From an uncultured Cryomorphaceae bacterium (lineage in GTDB: Bacteria; Bacteroidota; Bacteroidia; Flavobacteriales; Schleiferiaceae): 33,001 nt of DNA. Position 1 is the stretch's first letter. Each line of letters begins with the position of its first letter. Position numbers and translations under genes: made by a program. The notes under the pieces were generated by a model. The model saw only the letters and a program-made list of their open reading frames with translations. It ran no database searches and was not told where the DNA came from. The stretch covers positions 1-33,001 of the forward strand of contig CAJWZE010000014.1 of NCBI GenBank assembly GCA_913049845.1. The letters run 5' to 3'. Below, one piece after another: positions 16,960 through 25,748 of the stretch.

Positions 16960-18110
16960 TTAAATAGATGGAGTAACATTCCACTTCTTAATTTGGGAGC
17001 AATATAGGTGCTTTTCGGAGGCATAATCCCTCCTTCTAGAGCTGTTTTTTTTAAAACTTCTATACTGACTGGAGGCAGTCTAAAACCTAAGGTCAATGCC
17101 TTGGCAGCCATAGCCTCACTTTGATCACAATCGCCCTGATGAATGTAGGTAATTCTTTTATCCGTCTGGGGATCCTTGATGCCCAACATTGGCTCCAAAA
17201 CATAAGCCATTAAATAATTAGGCGGTAAAGAACGGTCGACCTCATCGGGTAAAATTACACTGTACCACTGCCCACCTATAAACAATTCCAGATCGCCCTG
17301 AATCTCTTCAAAGCCACTGGATTTAAGCGAGACATTGAAATTCTTTTTAAAATCGGCCAGAGTTATCTCCGAAGCATCTGTTTTTATCCAACGTTCGAAT
17401 GAATCTATACCGAGGTCAGCCTCATCCATAAACATTGTGAGTATATGCTGCGCTGCATAATTGCCTTGTAAAAATTGTGCGACCCTGCAGGTGCTCCCGT
17501 ACCGATGATGGCCATCCGCTAGAAAGTACTCCTCGAGATCCTCCAAGGAAGATTGTAAAGCAGTCATATGGTTGTTACCAACGCGCCACAAACGGTGACC
17601 TATTTCGTTAGTCGTGTAATAATCAAACAACGGCTCTTGGGCTTTAATACTCTGAAAGAGTTCCTTTCGACGCTCATTAGAGGCACCGAAAACCAATATA
17701 GGTTCTGCCTGAAAACCTGTTGTTTCTAAATAGTCAGCAAACAGACGCTCCCGACTATCCAACGTATTTTCGTGCAAATGAATTCGGGCTGAATTCACAT
17801 CAAGTAATCCAATTAAACCTGTAAAAGTTTTACCATCCGCCTGCTGTTCATAGAGAAAGTAAACTTCACTTCTATCTTCCTTAAAAACACCGGACTTTAT
17901 AAAATTATCTAAGCGTTCACGAATGCGCTGAAAGCGCTCTTCATTAGTCAAAAGAAGATCGATTTCAGGACGAATGACCTGAAGAAAAGAAAAGGGGTTG
18001 TTTTCAAGCTTATCCAAGAGCTGGCTAGCTGTATAGGATTCCATCGAGCGGCTTGGCACCAAATGTGCCTTGTTCCTCTCTGGGTGGTACGCACGTAGTG
18101 GTTTCAACAT
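16956..18110 (-). CDS. DUF1015 protein
   Basis: 384 residues belonging to DUF1015, whose members carry a strictly conserved DGHHRY motif (here LADGHHRYGST, about residue 198). Other visible blocks are the N-terminal LKPLRAYHPERNKAHLVPS, NPFSFLQVIRPEI and the C-terminal GIMPPKSTYIAPKLRSGM. The gene is commonly found with serine biosynthesis genes in Bacteroidota and other phyla, as here behind serC-serA, but its reaction is unknown to me. A terminator separates it from serA, so it probably has its own promoter in 18111-18190 (a TTAATTTG near-consensus element lies at 18161-18168 on the minus strand). Confidence 0.88.
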   Translation of the reverse strand: MLKPLRAYHPERNKAHLVPSRSMESYTASQLLDKLENNPFSFLQVIRPEIDLLLTNEERFQRIRERLDNFIKSGVFKEDRSEVYFLYEQQADGKTFTGLIGLLDVNSARIHLHENTLDSRERLFADYLETTGFQAEPILVFGASNERRKELFQSIKAQEPLFDYYTTNEIGHRLWRVGNNHMTALQSSLEDLEEYFLADGHHRYGSTCRVAQFLQGNYAAQHILTMFMDEADLGIDSFERWIKTDASEITLADFKKNFNVSLKSSGFEEIQGDLELFIGGQWYSVILPDEVDRSLPPNYLMAYVLEPMLGIKDPQTDKRITYIHQGDCDQSEAMAAKALTLGFRLPPVSIEVLKKTALEGGIMPPKSTYIAPKLRSGMLLHLFK

Positions 18111-18194
18111 GTTAATTATCTGTAATTAGGTATGTGAAAGGTACAGCAAATAGGCCAATACAAATTAACTACGAAACAAAGACAAATACACAAA

Positions 18195-18223
18195 AGAAGG
18201 CCTTTGAAATCATAGGCCTTTTT
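18195..18223 (-). terminator. Terminator-like hairpin after serA
   Basis: AAGGCCT (18197-18203) pairs with AGGCCTT (18214-18220) around a 10-base loop. On the minus strand it is followed by CTTTTGTG, a weak T tract. It lies about 20 bases past the serA stop, so it likely attenuates or ends serC-serA transcription before DUF1015. Confidence 0.65.
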
Positions 18224-18240
18224 ACATATCAAGATACTTT

Positions 18241-19179
18241 TTAGATTGCGTCAATATGTGCCGCCAGTTCCGTACCAATACGATCTTGTGCCTCAAGCGT
18301 CGCAGCTCCAATATGCGGTGTAACGCTCAATTTGCCATTCATAAGCACCTTCACTGCCGGGGTAGGCTCGTTGACAAATACATCAAGGCCAGCACCCGCT
18401 ACTTTACCACTCTCCAGTGCGTCTAGCAAAGCTTCTTCATTGATAACACCGCCACGAGCAGCGTTTAACAATACGACACCGTCTTTCATTTTTACCAACT
18501 CGTCAGTACCAATCAAATCGCCGCCTGGAACATGAACAGAAATAATGTCGCTCTCTGCCAGCACGTGTTCGAAACCTACGTTTTCACACGTGAACTTCGC
18601 CGATTGACCGTCGAAGAAAGATAATTCTACATCTACGTTATTCTCATGAATATCAGAGAAAACAACCTTCATACCAGCACCTATGGCTAGTTTAGCAAGA
18701 GCTTGGCCAATACGACCAAATCCTACAATACCAAGGGTACGTCCACGCAACTCCGCTCCTTTTGCGTAGCTCTTCTTTAACGCACCAAATTTAGAGTCGC
18801 CTTCGAGGGGCATTTGACGGTTTGAATCATGCATAAAGCGCACTAAAGATCTCATATGTCCCATCACCAACTCCGCCACTGAGTGCGAAGAAGCAGCGGG
18901 AGTATTGAATACTTTCAACCCTTTTCCACAGGCATAGTCAACATCGATATTGTCCATACCAACACCACCTCGGCCAATAGCCTTGAGGGATGAACAAGCA
19001 TCAATAATATCCTTTCCCACCGTGGTGGCTGAGCGAACGAGAATGACATCGATTTGCTCCTCGTTGATGTAATCAATAAGCCGATTTTGTGCAACTTTTG
19101 TTGTTGATAGCTCGTGGCCTGAAGCTTGAATGGCTGCAGCTCCTGAAGCTGAGATTCCGTCGTTAGCTAATACTTTCAT
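18241..19179 (-). CDS. serA: D-3-phosphoglycerate dehydrogenase, short form without ACT domain
   Basis: First step of serine synthesis: oxidises 3-phosphoglycerate to 3-phosphohydroxypyruvate with NAD+. The 312 residues have the two-domain 2-hydroxyacid dehydrogenase layout: GRGGVGMDNID (70-79), NAD-binding GFGRIG (153-158), VSVHVP-like ISVHVPGG (213-220), and the catalytic set Arg242 (ARGGVINEEAL), Glu271 and His289 (TPHIGAATLEAQ). It ends shortly after the catalytic domain, so the C-terminal ACT regulatory domain of E. coli SerA is absent and serine feedback through ACT is not expected. Its ATG directly follows the serC stop with no gap, which supports assignment to serine synthesis over other hydroxyacids. 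Confidence 0.93.
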   Translation of the reverse strand: MKVLANDGISASGAAAIQASGHELSTTKVAQNRLIDYINEEQIDVILVRSATTVGKDIIDACSSLKAIGRGGVGMDNIDVDYACGKGLKVFNTPAASSHSVAELVMGHMRSLVRFMHDSNRQMPLEGDSKFGALKKSYAKGAELRGRTLGIVGFGRIGQALAKLAIGAGMKVVFSDIHENNVDVELSFFDGQSAKFTCENVGFEHVLAESDIISVHVPGGDLIGTDELVKMKDGVVLLNAARGGVINEEALLDALESGKVAGAGLDVFVNEPTPAVKVLMNGKLSVTPHIGAATLEAQDRIGTELAAHIDAI

Positions 19180-20250
19180 TTAGAATTTATTTTCAAGTTC
19201 TTTCATACAGTCTAAAAGTGCCACAACACTGTCCAAATCCATTGCGTTGTACATGGAAGCTCTATATCCTCCTACAGACCGGTGGCCATTCACGCCATAG
19301 ATTTTTTTCTCAGCAATAATTGCATCAAAAGCCTCTTTATGGGCTGCCTCGTCGTTCAACAAGAAACAAGCATTCATAGTAGAACGGTCCTCTACGGCGG
19401 CCGTGCCTGTAAAGAACGGATTGCGGTCAATCTCGTTGTAAAGCAATGCTGCTTTTTCTTCATTGCGCTTTTGGGCCGCTTCTACCCCACCATTGGCTTT
19501 CAACCAACGTAGCGTTAACATGCTTACATACACAGAGAAAACTGGTGGCGTATTGAACATACTGCCCTTAGAAATATGTGTGTTGTAGTCCAACATAGTC
19601 GGAATATAACGTCCCGATCTACCCAAGGCATCTTTCTTCACGATGACCAATGTTGCTCCCGCCGGTCCCAAATTCTTCTGAGCACCTGCGTAGATCAAAT
19701 CAAATTTGCTCACATCCAAAGGACGCGAGAATATATCAGAACTCATATCACAAATCAACGGCGCCTCAGTCTGAGGAAACTTTTTAATCTGAGTACCATA
19801 AATGGTGTTATTCGACGTACAGTGAAAGTAATCCGCGTCATCTTCAATCTCGTAATCTTTTGGTATGAAGTTATAGTTGGCTTCTTTTGAAGACGCTAGT
19901 ACTTCCGCATTTCCTAAACCAGCGGCTTCCTTGTAGGCTTTTGAAGACCAAGCTCCAGTATCCAAGTACTGTGCTTTTCCGTTTTCGCTCAAAAAGTTGA
20001 ATGCAAGCATGGCAAATTGCATAGAAGCACCTCCTTGCAAAAAGAGCACTTCATAGGTGTCAGGAATTTGCAGTTGTTCCCTGACCAAAGCAACTGCTTC
20101 ATCCATCACTGCGACGAAGCTTTTACTACGGTGCGAAATTTCAATAACAGACAATCCTAGATTGTCAAAATTGATCAAAGATTCAGAAACTTCTTTGAAT
20201 ACCTCTTGCGGCAGAATACAAGGTCCAGCAGAGAAATTATGCGTTTTCAT
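19180..20250 (-). CDS. serC: Phosphoserine aminotransferase
   Basis: PLP enzyme that converts 3-phosphohydroxypyruvate and glutamate to phosphoserine and 2-oxoglutarate. 356 residues, normal length. Motifs: N-terminal [30 protein letters not shown] (phosphate binding), [22 protein letters not shown] and [18 protein letters not shown] with PLP Lys192. The frame continues to 20298, but the Met at 20250 starts the conserved [10 protein letters not shown]. Followed directly by serA. A perfect -7 element lies about 24 bases upstream. Confidence 0.97.
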   Translation of the reverse strand: MKTHNFSAGPCILPQEVFKEVSESLINFDNLGLSVIEISHRSKSFVAVMDEAVALVREQLQIPDTYEVLFLQGGASMQFAMLAFNFLSENGKAQYLDTGAWSSKAYKEAAGLGNAEVLASSKEANYNFIPKDYEIEDDADYFHCTSNNTIYGTQIKKFPQTEAPLICDMSSDIFSRPLDVSKFDLIYAGAQKNLGPAGATLVIVKKDALGRSGRYIPTMLDYNTHISKGSMFNTPPVFSVYVSMLTLRWLKANGGVEAAQKRNEEKAALLYNEIDRNPFFTGTAAVEDRSTMNACFLLNDEAAHKEAFDAIIAEKKIYGVNGHRSVGGYRASMYNAMDLDSVVALLDCMKELENKF

Positions 20251-20273
20251 TTTTGCCTTTTTTAAATCAGCTA

Positions 20274-20295
20274 CAAAACTAAAATGTTCTAGAAC
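20274..20295 (-). promoter_or_regulatory. serC promoter -7 (TAGTTTTG) with adjacent 10-bp palindrome
   Basis: TAGTTTTG on the minus strand (20281-20274) matches TAnnTTTG exactly and predicts a leader of about 17 bases. Just upstream of it lies the perfect palindrome GTTCTAGAAC (20286-20295), placed where a bound protein would touch the promoter. It could be an operator, though a 10-base palindrome can occur by chance. The rest of the 196-base gap to pruA (20251-20446) holds a near-consensus TAACTTTA at 20408-20415 that may serve pruA; I see no gene or other structure. Confidence 0.45.
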
Positions 20296-20446
20296 CAATA
20301 AGGTTAAAGCAGACGAAAAGTTTCAGTTAATATCCACGAGCTTTCCACAAATTCCACTCCTTTGGTATGGCAGTCATAAATAACCATCAATTCTGCCACG
20401 TAGTGCGTAACTTTAGATCTCATTTTTGAATTAAATAACCACAAAT

Positions 20447-22072
20447 ATGTCTAATGGAATTTTCAACGTACCGATTGCATCAAACGAACCTATTTATGAT
20501 TATGCGCCAGGTACACCAGAAAGAGAAGCACTTCTAGCTTCATACAAAGAGCAATATGCAGCTACTGTAGATGTACCTATGTACATTGGCGGTGAAGAAG
20601 TTCGTACAGGTCGATTGGGTAAACTAACGCCTCCGCACGAGCATGCCCATGTTCTAGGTCACTACCACATTGGTAACGAAAGCCACGTAAAGACTGCAGT
20701 GGAAAGTGCTCTTGCAGCCCGCAAACAATGGGGTGCTATGACTTGGGAGCACAGAGCGGCAATCTTTCTAAAGGCTGCAGAGCTGATCAGTACGAAATAC
20801 CGTTACAAAATCAATGCTGCAACGATGCTTGCGCAGGGTAAAAACTGCTTTCAAGCAGAGATTGATGCAGTATGCGAGTTTGCCGATTTCTTGCGCTTCA
20901 ATGTTGAATACATGACGCAGATCTACAGCGACCAGCCTGAGAGTGCTCCTGGAATCTGGAATCGTCTAGAATACCGCCCTCTTGAAGGATTTGTATTCGC
21001 TGTAACTCCGTTCAATTTTACAGCCATCGCAGGAAACCTTCCAGCGACACCAGCACTTATGGGGAATACTGTAGTATGGAAACCGGCAGACAGCCAGATT
21101 TTCTCTGCTAACGTGGTTATGGAAATTTTTAAAGAGGCTGGTTTGCCAGACGGTGTCATCAATCTCATCTACGTAGACGGTCCTGTCGCTGGAGATTATA
21201 TATTTAGCCACAGAGACTTCGCAGGTCTGCACTTCACAGGATCTACTGCAGTATTCCAGCACTTGTGGAAAACCATTGGAACAAACATTGACAAGTACCG
21301 TGCTTACCCGCGTATCGTAGGCGAAACTGGTGGTAAAGACTTTATAGTGGCACATCCTTCGGCACCTGCACAGCAAGTAGTTACGGCGCTCTCTCGTGGT
21401 GCTTTTGAATTCCAAGGTCAGAAATGTTCTGCTGCTTCTCGTGCTTACATTCCTTCAAGCATGTGGCCTGCAGTAAAAAAAGGCCTATTGGCAGATGTCG
21501 CCACATTCAAAATGGGTTCTCCAGGAGATATGGTCAACTTCATAAATGCAGTGATTGACGAGCGTGCCTTTGATAAAATTGCTTCTTACATCGATTTCGT
21601 TAAGGAACAAGACGACGCAGAAATCATCGCAGGTGGTGGCTATGATAAGAGCGTAGGTTACTTTGTTGAGCCTACTGTAGTGGTTACTTCAAATCCTAAG
21701 TTCCGCACTATGGTTGAAGAAATCTTCGGCCCTGTGCTCACCATTTACGTTTACGAGGATGCCGATTGGGCTTCAACCCTCAAGCTAGTCGATAACACCT
21801 CTGATTACGCCTTAACAGGTGCCATCTACTCTGCCGATCGCTATGCCGCAATTGAAGCTACAAATGCCCTTGAAAATGCTGCAGGTAATTTCTACATTAA
21901 TGACAAGCCAACTGGTGCAGTCGTTGGCCAGCAACCGTTTGGCGGAAGCCGCGGCTCTGGAACAAATGACAAGGCAGGTTCGTACATGAACCTGCTTCGT
22001 TGGGTAAACGCTCGCACCATTAAAGAGTGTTTGGTTCCTCCAACAGATTACCGTTACCCATTCTTGGGATAA
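20447..22072 (+). CDS. pruA: L-glutamate gamma-semialdehyde dehydrogenase (1-pyrroline-5-carboxylate dehydrogenase)
   Basis: Oxidises glutamate semialdehyde to glutamate with NAD+, the second step of proline breakdown. 541 residues, the length of the stand-alone P5C dehydrogenases of Bacteroidota and eukaryotes. Features: PFNFTAIAGNLPATPALMGN (Asn190), WKPADSQ, LHFTGSTAVFQHLW, VGETGGKDFIVAH with catalytic Glu293, FEFQGQKCSAASRAY with nucleophile Cys327, EEIFGPVLTIYVY and QQPFGGSRGSGTNDKAGS. No proline dehydrogenase domain or neighbouring putA-type gene is present in the window. Divergent from serC; a strong terminator follows. Confidence 0.96.
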   Translation: MSNGIFNVPIASNEPIYDYAPGTPEREALLASYKEQYAATVDVPMYIGGEEVRTGRLGKLTPPHEHAHVLGHYHIGNESHVKTAVESALAARKQWGAMTWEHRAAIFLKAAELISTKYRYKINAATMLAQGKNCFQAEIDAVCEFADFLRFNVEYMTQIYSDQPESAPGIWNRLEYRPLEGFVFAVTPFNFTAIAGNLPATPALMGNTVVWKPADSQIFSANVVMEIFKEAGLPDGVINLIYVDGPVAGDYIFSHRDFAGLHFTGSTAVFQHLWKTIGTNIDKYRAYPRIVGETGGKDFIVAHPSAPAQQVVTALSRGAFEFQGQKCSAASRAYIPSSMWPAVKKGLLADVATFKMGSPGDMVNFINAVIDERAFDKIASYIDFVKEQDDAEIIAGGGYDKSVGYFVEPTVVVTSNPKFRTMVEEIFGPVLTIYVYEDADWASTLKLVDNTSDYALTGAIYSADRYAAIEATNALENAAGNFYINDKPTGAVVGQQPFGGSRGSGTNDKAGSYMNLLRWVNARTIKECLVPPTDYRYPFLG

Positions 22073-22089
22073 TACATAGATTGAAAAAT

Positions 22090-22118
22090 AAAGAGGGCGC
22101 TTAACGGGCGCCCTTTTT
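22090..22118 (+). terminator. Intrinsic terminator of pruA
   Basis: AGGGCGC (22094-22100) pairs with GCGCCCT (22108-22114), extended by A/T pairs on both sides, followed by TTTT. It lies in the 53-base gap before the convergent secreted-protein gene. Confidence 0.9.
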
Positions 22119-22125
22119 GTTCCTG

Positions 22126-22767
22126 TTAATTGGTCTTGTAATTTAATCGAATCGCATACAATAAGACGGGAATGCGAGAGCCAAAATTGTATCCAAGCTT
22201 CCAAGCCGTCTCTCCGTAAAAAAGAGCATTTGGACCCGCCCAGTTTCTTGTTCTACCGCGTTCTGCGGCCAATATCATATCTATGCGCGATGCGTCCTGC
22301 AATGGAGTAAGTAAAACCACTTCACCCAAATCGTCATAATAAAATCCATCACTGAAATTATAGTTGGTAAACCCAGCATTCATAGTCAATCCAAAGTAAG
22401 TTTCTCGGTTGGCATTCCACGTGCCGGGATTTTGCCAATACCAGCGACGTCCAAATTCAATACGCGCATAATTCTGCGTCTCAACGTACAAATTGAAGTT
22501 GTAGTTAGCGCTTTCTACACTATTGCTCCCTCTGAGAAATCCGTGCGAATACAAAAGCCAACCCGAACTTTGTGTACGGTATTCTATACCCGCATCAAAA
22601 TAACCGAAAGGCAATGTTAAAGGATTCCCCTTAATGACCAGTGAAGGAATATTCGGCTTGAAACGATCAACAATTTGTACACCCGGTTGCACCAAGCGCT
22701 GTGCATTTAACGAAAAGGTGAAAATGAGAGCCGCGATAGAAAATCCACGTGCGAGTAATGATTTCAT
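22126..22767 (-). CDS. Secreted, possibly outer-membrane, protein of unknown function
   Basis: 213 residues from the ATG at 22767, which starts a clean signal peptide (MKSLLARGFSIAALIFTF, SLNAQ); in-frame ATGs at 22773 and 22779 would add a few residues. The mature part alternates polar and aromatic residues (GYFDAGIEYRTQSSGWLLYS, FNLYVETQNYARIEFGRRWY, YFGLTMNAGFTNYNF, LLYAIRLNYKTN) like strands of a small beta-barrel or a lipocalin-like fold. I recognise no family. It starts 16 bases after the rsmG stop on the same strand, so it is probably transcribed with rsmG. Confidence 0.72.
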   Translation of the reverse strand: MKSLLARGFSIAALIFTFSLNAQRLVQPGVQIVDRFKPNIPSLVIKGNPLTLPFGYFDAGIEYRTQSSGWLLYSHGFLRGSNSVESANYNFNLYVETQNYARIEFGRRWYWQNPGTWNANRETYFGLTMNAGFTNYNFSDGFYYDDLGEVVLLTPLQDASRIDMILAAERGRTRNWAGPNALFYGETAWKLGYNFGSRIPVLLYAIRLNYKTN

Positions 22768-22783
22768 ATCCATAATCATCAAC

Positions 22784-23449
22784 CTAAGAATTAATTTTTA
22801 GTGCAAGGAATCCTTGAACCTCTTTTCTTGTGAGGTAGACCACCTTCTTCGTTTCAAAGAACTCATCAGAGAAGAATTGGTTCAAATGGGTAAGCTGCGC
22901 CTTTAGGGGGCCCAACTCATCTGCCAAATCTCCCCCTTTCAAATACAACAAGCCGTTTAGACGCTTATCATCAAAATTTTTCGTGGCCAATTTTCCTTTG
23001 ATCCATGGTATAAAGCGTTGCATATGAGTCACCGCACGAGAGACGACAAAATCATATTGGTACTTCAATTCCTCAGCGCGAATATGCGATCCTTCCACAT
23101 TCTCCAATCCAAGCGCCTCTGTTACCGCATTGACGACTTTGATTTTTTTACCGATGGAATCGACCAAATGAAATTCTGTTTCAGGAAAAAGAATGGCCAA
23201 TGGAATACCTGGAAAACCACCACCTGTACCGACATCAAGCACTACTTGTCCCGGCAAGAAATCATAGACCTTAGCAATGCCTAAACTGTGCAAGACATGC
23301 TTCAAGTAAAAGGACTCCATATCCTTACGACTAATGACATTGATCTTTGCATTCCACTCCTCATAAAGAGGCCCAAGGCGCTCAAATTGCTCCTTCTGTT
23401 TTGGGGTCAATTCTAGAAAGTGCTCGAAAATAAGTTCAGCTGTATACAT
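22784..23449 (-). CDS. rsmG: 16S rRNA (guanine-N7)-methyltransferase, G527
   Basis: Methylates N7 of G527 in the 530 loop of 16S rRNA. 221 residues, close to family length. Features: EEWNAKINVISRKDMESFYLKHVLHSL, the SAM-binding motif LDVGTGGGFPGIPLA (71-85), HLVDSIGKKIKV, and FVVSRAVTHM. The frame extends to 23548, but that would run across the divergent tgt start; the ATG at 23449 begins the conserved region. The -7 element TATCTTTG ends only 4 bases before this ATG, so the transcript may be leaderless. Confidence 0.95.
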   Translation of the reverse strand: MYTAELIFEHFLELTPKQKEQFERLGPLYEEWNAKINVISRKDMESFYLKHVLHSLGIAKVYDFLPGQVVLDVGTGGGFPGIPLAILFPETEFHLVDSIGKKIKVVNAVTEALGLENVEGSHIRAEELKYQYDFVVSRAVTHMQRFIPWIKGKLATKNFDDKRLNGLLYLKGGDLADELGPLKAQLTHLNQFFSDEFFETKKVVYLTRKEVQGFLALKINS

Positions 23450-23453
23450 GTAG

Positions 23454-23483
23454 CAAAGATATGCCCGGCAGTTGGTACTTTTG
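23454..23483. promoter_or_regulatory. Divergent -7 elements for rsmG (-) and tgt (+), very close to the start codons
   Basis: Minus strand TATCTTTG (23461-23454) and plus strand TACTTTTG (23476-23483) both match TAnnTTTG exactly in a 40-base gap. The distance from the last base of the element to the ATG is 4 bases for rsmG and 6 for tgt, about where transcription should begin, so both mRNAs may start at or next to the AUG. The elements point away from each other, 14 bases apart. Confidence 0.55.
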
Positions 23484-23489
23484 TCCCCA

Positions 23490-24620
23490 ATGAAATTCCA
23501 ACTCAAACATACCGATGCAAAGAGTTCGGCACGCGCAGGAACCATCACAACAGATCACGGTCAAATACAAACGCCCATCTTCATGCCCGTGGGAACTGCG
23601 GGTACTGTAAAGGGCGTGCATACCAAAGACCTGAAGGAGGACACAAAAGCTCAAATCATCTTGGGCAATACCTACCACCTTTTCTTACGTCCTGGGACTG
23701 AGATATTTAAAGATGCAGGCGGTCTGCATAAATTCAACGGTTGGGATCGACCTATACTCACGGACAGCGGTGGCTACCAAATATACAGTCTTGCAAACCA
23801 GCGCAAGATCACCGAAGAAGGTGCCACTTTCGCCTCTCACATCGACGGTACGAAACACTTGTTCACGCCTGAACGCGTCATGGATATCCAGCGTGAGATT
23901 GGTGCAGATATCATAATGGCCTTAGACGAATGTCCACCGTATCCAAGCACCTACGAGTACGCCAAAAAGTCTATGCATATGACCCATCGTTGGCTCGATC
24001 GCTGCTTTGACCGACTAGACCAAGTGAAACCCTTATACGGCTACAACCAAGCGCTTTTCCCAATCATCCAAGGCTCCACATATGAAGACCTCAGAAATGA
24101 ATCGGCAGAATACATCGCTAGTAAAAATGCTGATGGAAATGCCATTGGAGGGCTAAGCGTTGGAGAACCTGCTGAGGAAATGTACAGGCATGCTGCCGGT
24201 GCATGTGCCATCTTGCCAAAAGACAAGCCACGGTATCTGATGGGCGTTGGTACACCATCAAATATCTTAGAAAATATCAGCCTCGGGGTGGATATGTTTG
24301 ACTGTGTCATGCCTACTCGAAATGGACGTAACGGTCAAATATTTACCAGCGAAGGAATCGTAAATATCCGCAACAAAAAATGGGAAAACGTGCACGAGCC
24401 TCTTGATACAAAAGGAACAAGCTTCGTGGATAGCCAATATACTAAGGCCTACGTGCGCCATCTTATTCATAGCAAAGAAAGCCTCGGTGCTCAAATTGCC
24501 TCTATGCACAACATCCGCTTTTATCTCTGGTTGGTGGAACAAGCGCGCGCGCACATCATAGCCGGTGATTTTACAAGATGGAAAAACGAAATGGTTCCGA
24601 AATTAGAACGTAGATTGTAG
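23490..24620 (+). CDS. tgt: Queuine/preQ1 tRNA-ribosyltransferase lacking the zinc cysteines
   Basis: Exchanges guanine 34 of GUN-anticodon tRNAs for preQ1 in queuosine synthesis. 376 residues, TIM barrel. Catalytic residues are present: Asp92 (LTDSGGYQ), the nucleophile Asp271 (VDMFDCVMPTRNGRNG), FMPVGTAGTVKGV and GGLSVGEPAEEM. The C-terminal zinc site of E. coli Tgt (CDCYTC plus His) is changed: after PLD the positions of the three Cys are Gly309, Ser311 and Asp314, while His340 (SMHNIRFY) remains. I recall the same change in other Flavobacteriia, so it looks like a clade form and not damage. The ATG at 23490 is chosen over codons at 23472-23487 inside the promoter region. lptF/G follows after 2 bases. 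Confidence 0.95.
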   Translation: MKFQLKHTDAKSSARAGTITTDHGQIQTPIFMPVGTAGTVKGVHTKDLKEDTKAQIILGNTYHLFLRPGTEIFKDAGGLHKFNGWDRPILTDSGGYQIYSLANQRKITEEGATFASHIDGTKHLFTPERVMDIQREIGADIIMALDECPPYPSTYEYAKKSMHMTHRWLDRCFDRLDQVKPLYGYNQALFPIIQGSTYEDLRNESAEYIASKNADGNAIGGLSVGEPAEEMYRHAAGACAILPKDKPRYLMGVGTPSNILENISLGVDMFDCVMPTRNGRNGQIFTSEGIVNIRNKKWENVHEPLDTKGTSFVDSQYTKAYVRHLIHSKESLGAQIASMHNIRFYLWLVEQARAHIIAGDFTRWKNEMVPKLERRL

Positions 24621-24622
24621 TT

Positions 24623-25747
24623 GTGAACAAGCTGGATTGGTACATACTGCGCAAATTCATAGGCAGCTTCTTTTTGACTATGATTTTAATCTTGGCCATT
24701 GCTATCGTTTTCGACATCAGCGAAAAGATCGATGATTTCCAAAACGGCGCTACCATGAACGAAATTGTCTTTGATTACTACGTCAATTTTGTGGCCTTCT
24801 ACGGAAACCTATTTAGCGCACTTATCCTCTTTATATCCACCATCTGGTTCACCTCAAGAATAGCCTCAAACACAGAAGTGGTGGCTATCCTCACCTCAGG
24901 CACCAGCTTTAATCGGCTGCTTCGCCCATATTTCATAGGAGCTACCATCATCTGTATTCTATCCCTGACGTTGAATCACCTGTTGGTACCGCAAACCAAT
25001 ATCAAGCGGATTGCCTTCGAGGAGAAGTACATCACGGGGGTGAATCGTCCCATTAATCAAAAAGTTCACAGGCAAGTACTACCGGGCCATTATGTATACT
25101 TTGAAACCTTCTCCGGCCTTCGTCAAAGCGGTTACCAATTCACTTACGAAACCTTCGACGATCATCGACTCATATCCAAACTGAGTGCTGATTTCGTTCG
25201 TTTAGATACGGCCGTTGGTACCTGGCGCTTAGACAACTACCGTCTTAGAAAGGTAGATAGCCTTGGAAATGAATTCATCGCAACGGGTAGACGATTAGAC
25301 ACAGTCCTTCGGTTCACTTCTGAACAAATCGCACCCAAGCTGAGTTCCATTGCAACGATGAACTCAAAAGAACTCAGGGCCTTTATTGCCCAAGAAGAAA
25401 TCACTGGAAACGAAAACATCGCATCTTATCAAATGGAGATGCAGCGCCGCTCCTCCTACCCGCTTAGCTCCTATGTCTTTGTGCTGCTCGCTGTATCCTT
25501 GGCAAGCCAGAAGAAACGTGGAGGACTTGGTATTAATATAGCCATTGGATTAGTCATTTGTGCCGTTTATGTTTTTGCTATGCAGATCTCTCAAACCTTC
25601 GCAACAACAGGAGTTTTATCTTCCGATAAATGGCTGGGGAAAACGTTAATGTGGATTCACATTCAACCTGCAGAATTTGCCATCTGGTTACCTAATCTAC
25701 TGTTCGCCGTCATCGCTTTATGGCGATACAATAAAGCGCCGAAATAA
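24623..25747 (+). CDS. LptF/LptG family permease (YjgP/YjgQ), GTG start
   Basis: Inner-membrane permease subunit of the LPS export ABC transporter LptB2FG. 374 residues with six helices split in the family manner: three near the N-terminus (about 13-35, 55-77, 98-120), a periplasmic beta-jellyroll domain (about 130-270), then three at the C-terminus. The N-terminal LDWYILRKFIGSFFLTM and AFYGNLFSALILFISTIWFTSRIASNTEVVAILTSG are typical. The start is GTG at 24623: an in-frame stop lies 4 codons upstream and the first internal Met (residue 20) falls inside helix 1. Whether it plays the F or the G role cannot be told. Cotranscribed with tgt and the EamA gene, which begins 1 base after its stop. 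Confidence 0.92.
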   Translation: MNKLDWYILRKFIGSFFLTMILILAIAIVFDISEKIDDFQNGATMNEIVFDYYVNFVAFYGNLFSALILFISTIWFTSRIASNTEVVAILTSGTSFNRLLRPYFIGATIICILSLTLNHLLVPQTNIKRIAFEEKYITGVNRPINQKVHRQVLPGHYVYFETFSGLRQSGYQFTYETFDDHRLISKLSADFVRLDTAVGTWRLDNYRLRKVDSLGNEFIATGRRLDTVLRFTSEQIAPKLSSIATMNSKELRAFIAQEEITGNENIASYQMEMQRRSSYPLSSYVFVLLAVSLASQKKRGGLGINIAIGLVICAVYVFAMQISQTFATTGVLSSDKWLGKTLMWIHIQPAEFAIWLPNLLFAVIALWRYNKAPK

Positions 25748-25748
25748 A

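Noticed and set aside
14981-18110. Nuclease-based defence island built on the exonuclease/GIY-YIG, YggS and DUF1015 genes
   Set aside because: All three are common chromosomal genes in Bacteroidota with housekeeping neighbours, and there are no mobile-element or defence signatures.
20251-20446. Riboswitch or small RNA in the serC/pruA gap
   Set aside because: The predicted leaders are short (about 17 and 26 bases) and no extended conserved pairing is visible.
21812-22204. Minus-strand reading frame opposite the pruA 3' end, and other long antisense frames (for example 20966-21415, 24041-24310, 27092-27709)
   Set aside because: They lie opposite well-recognised enzymes, have no recognisable motifs, and have the composition of complement frames.
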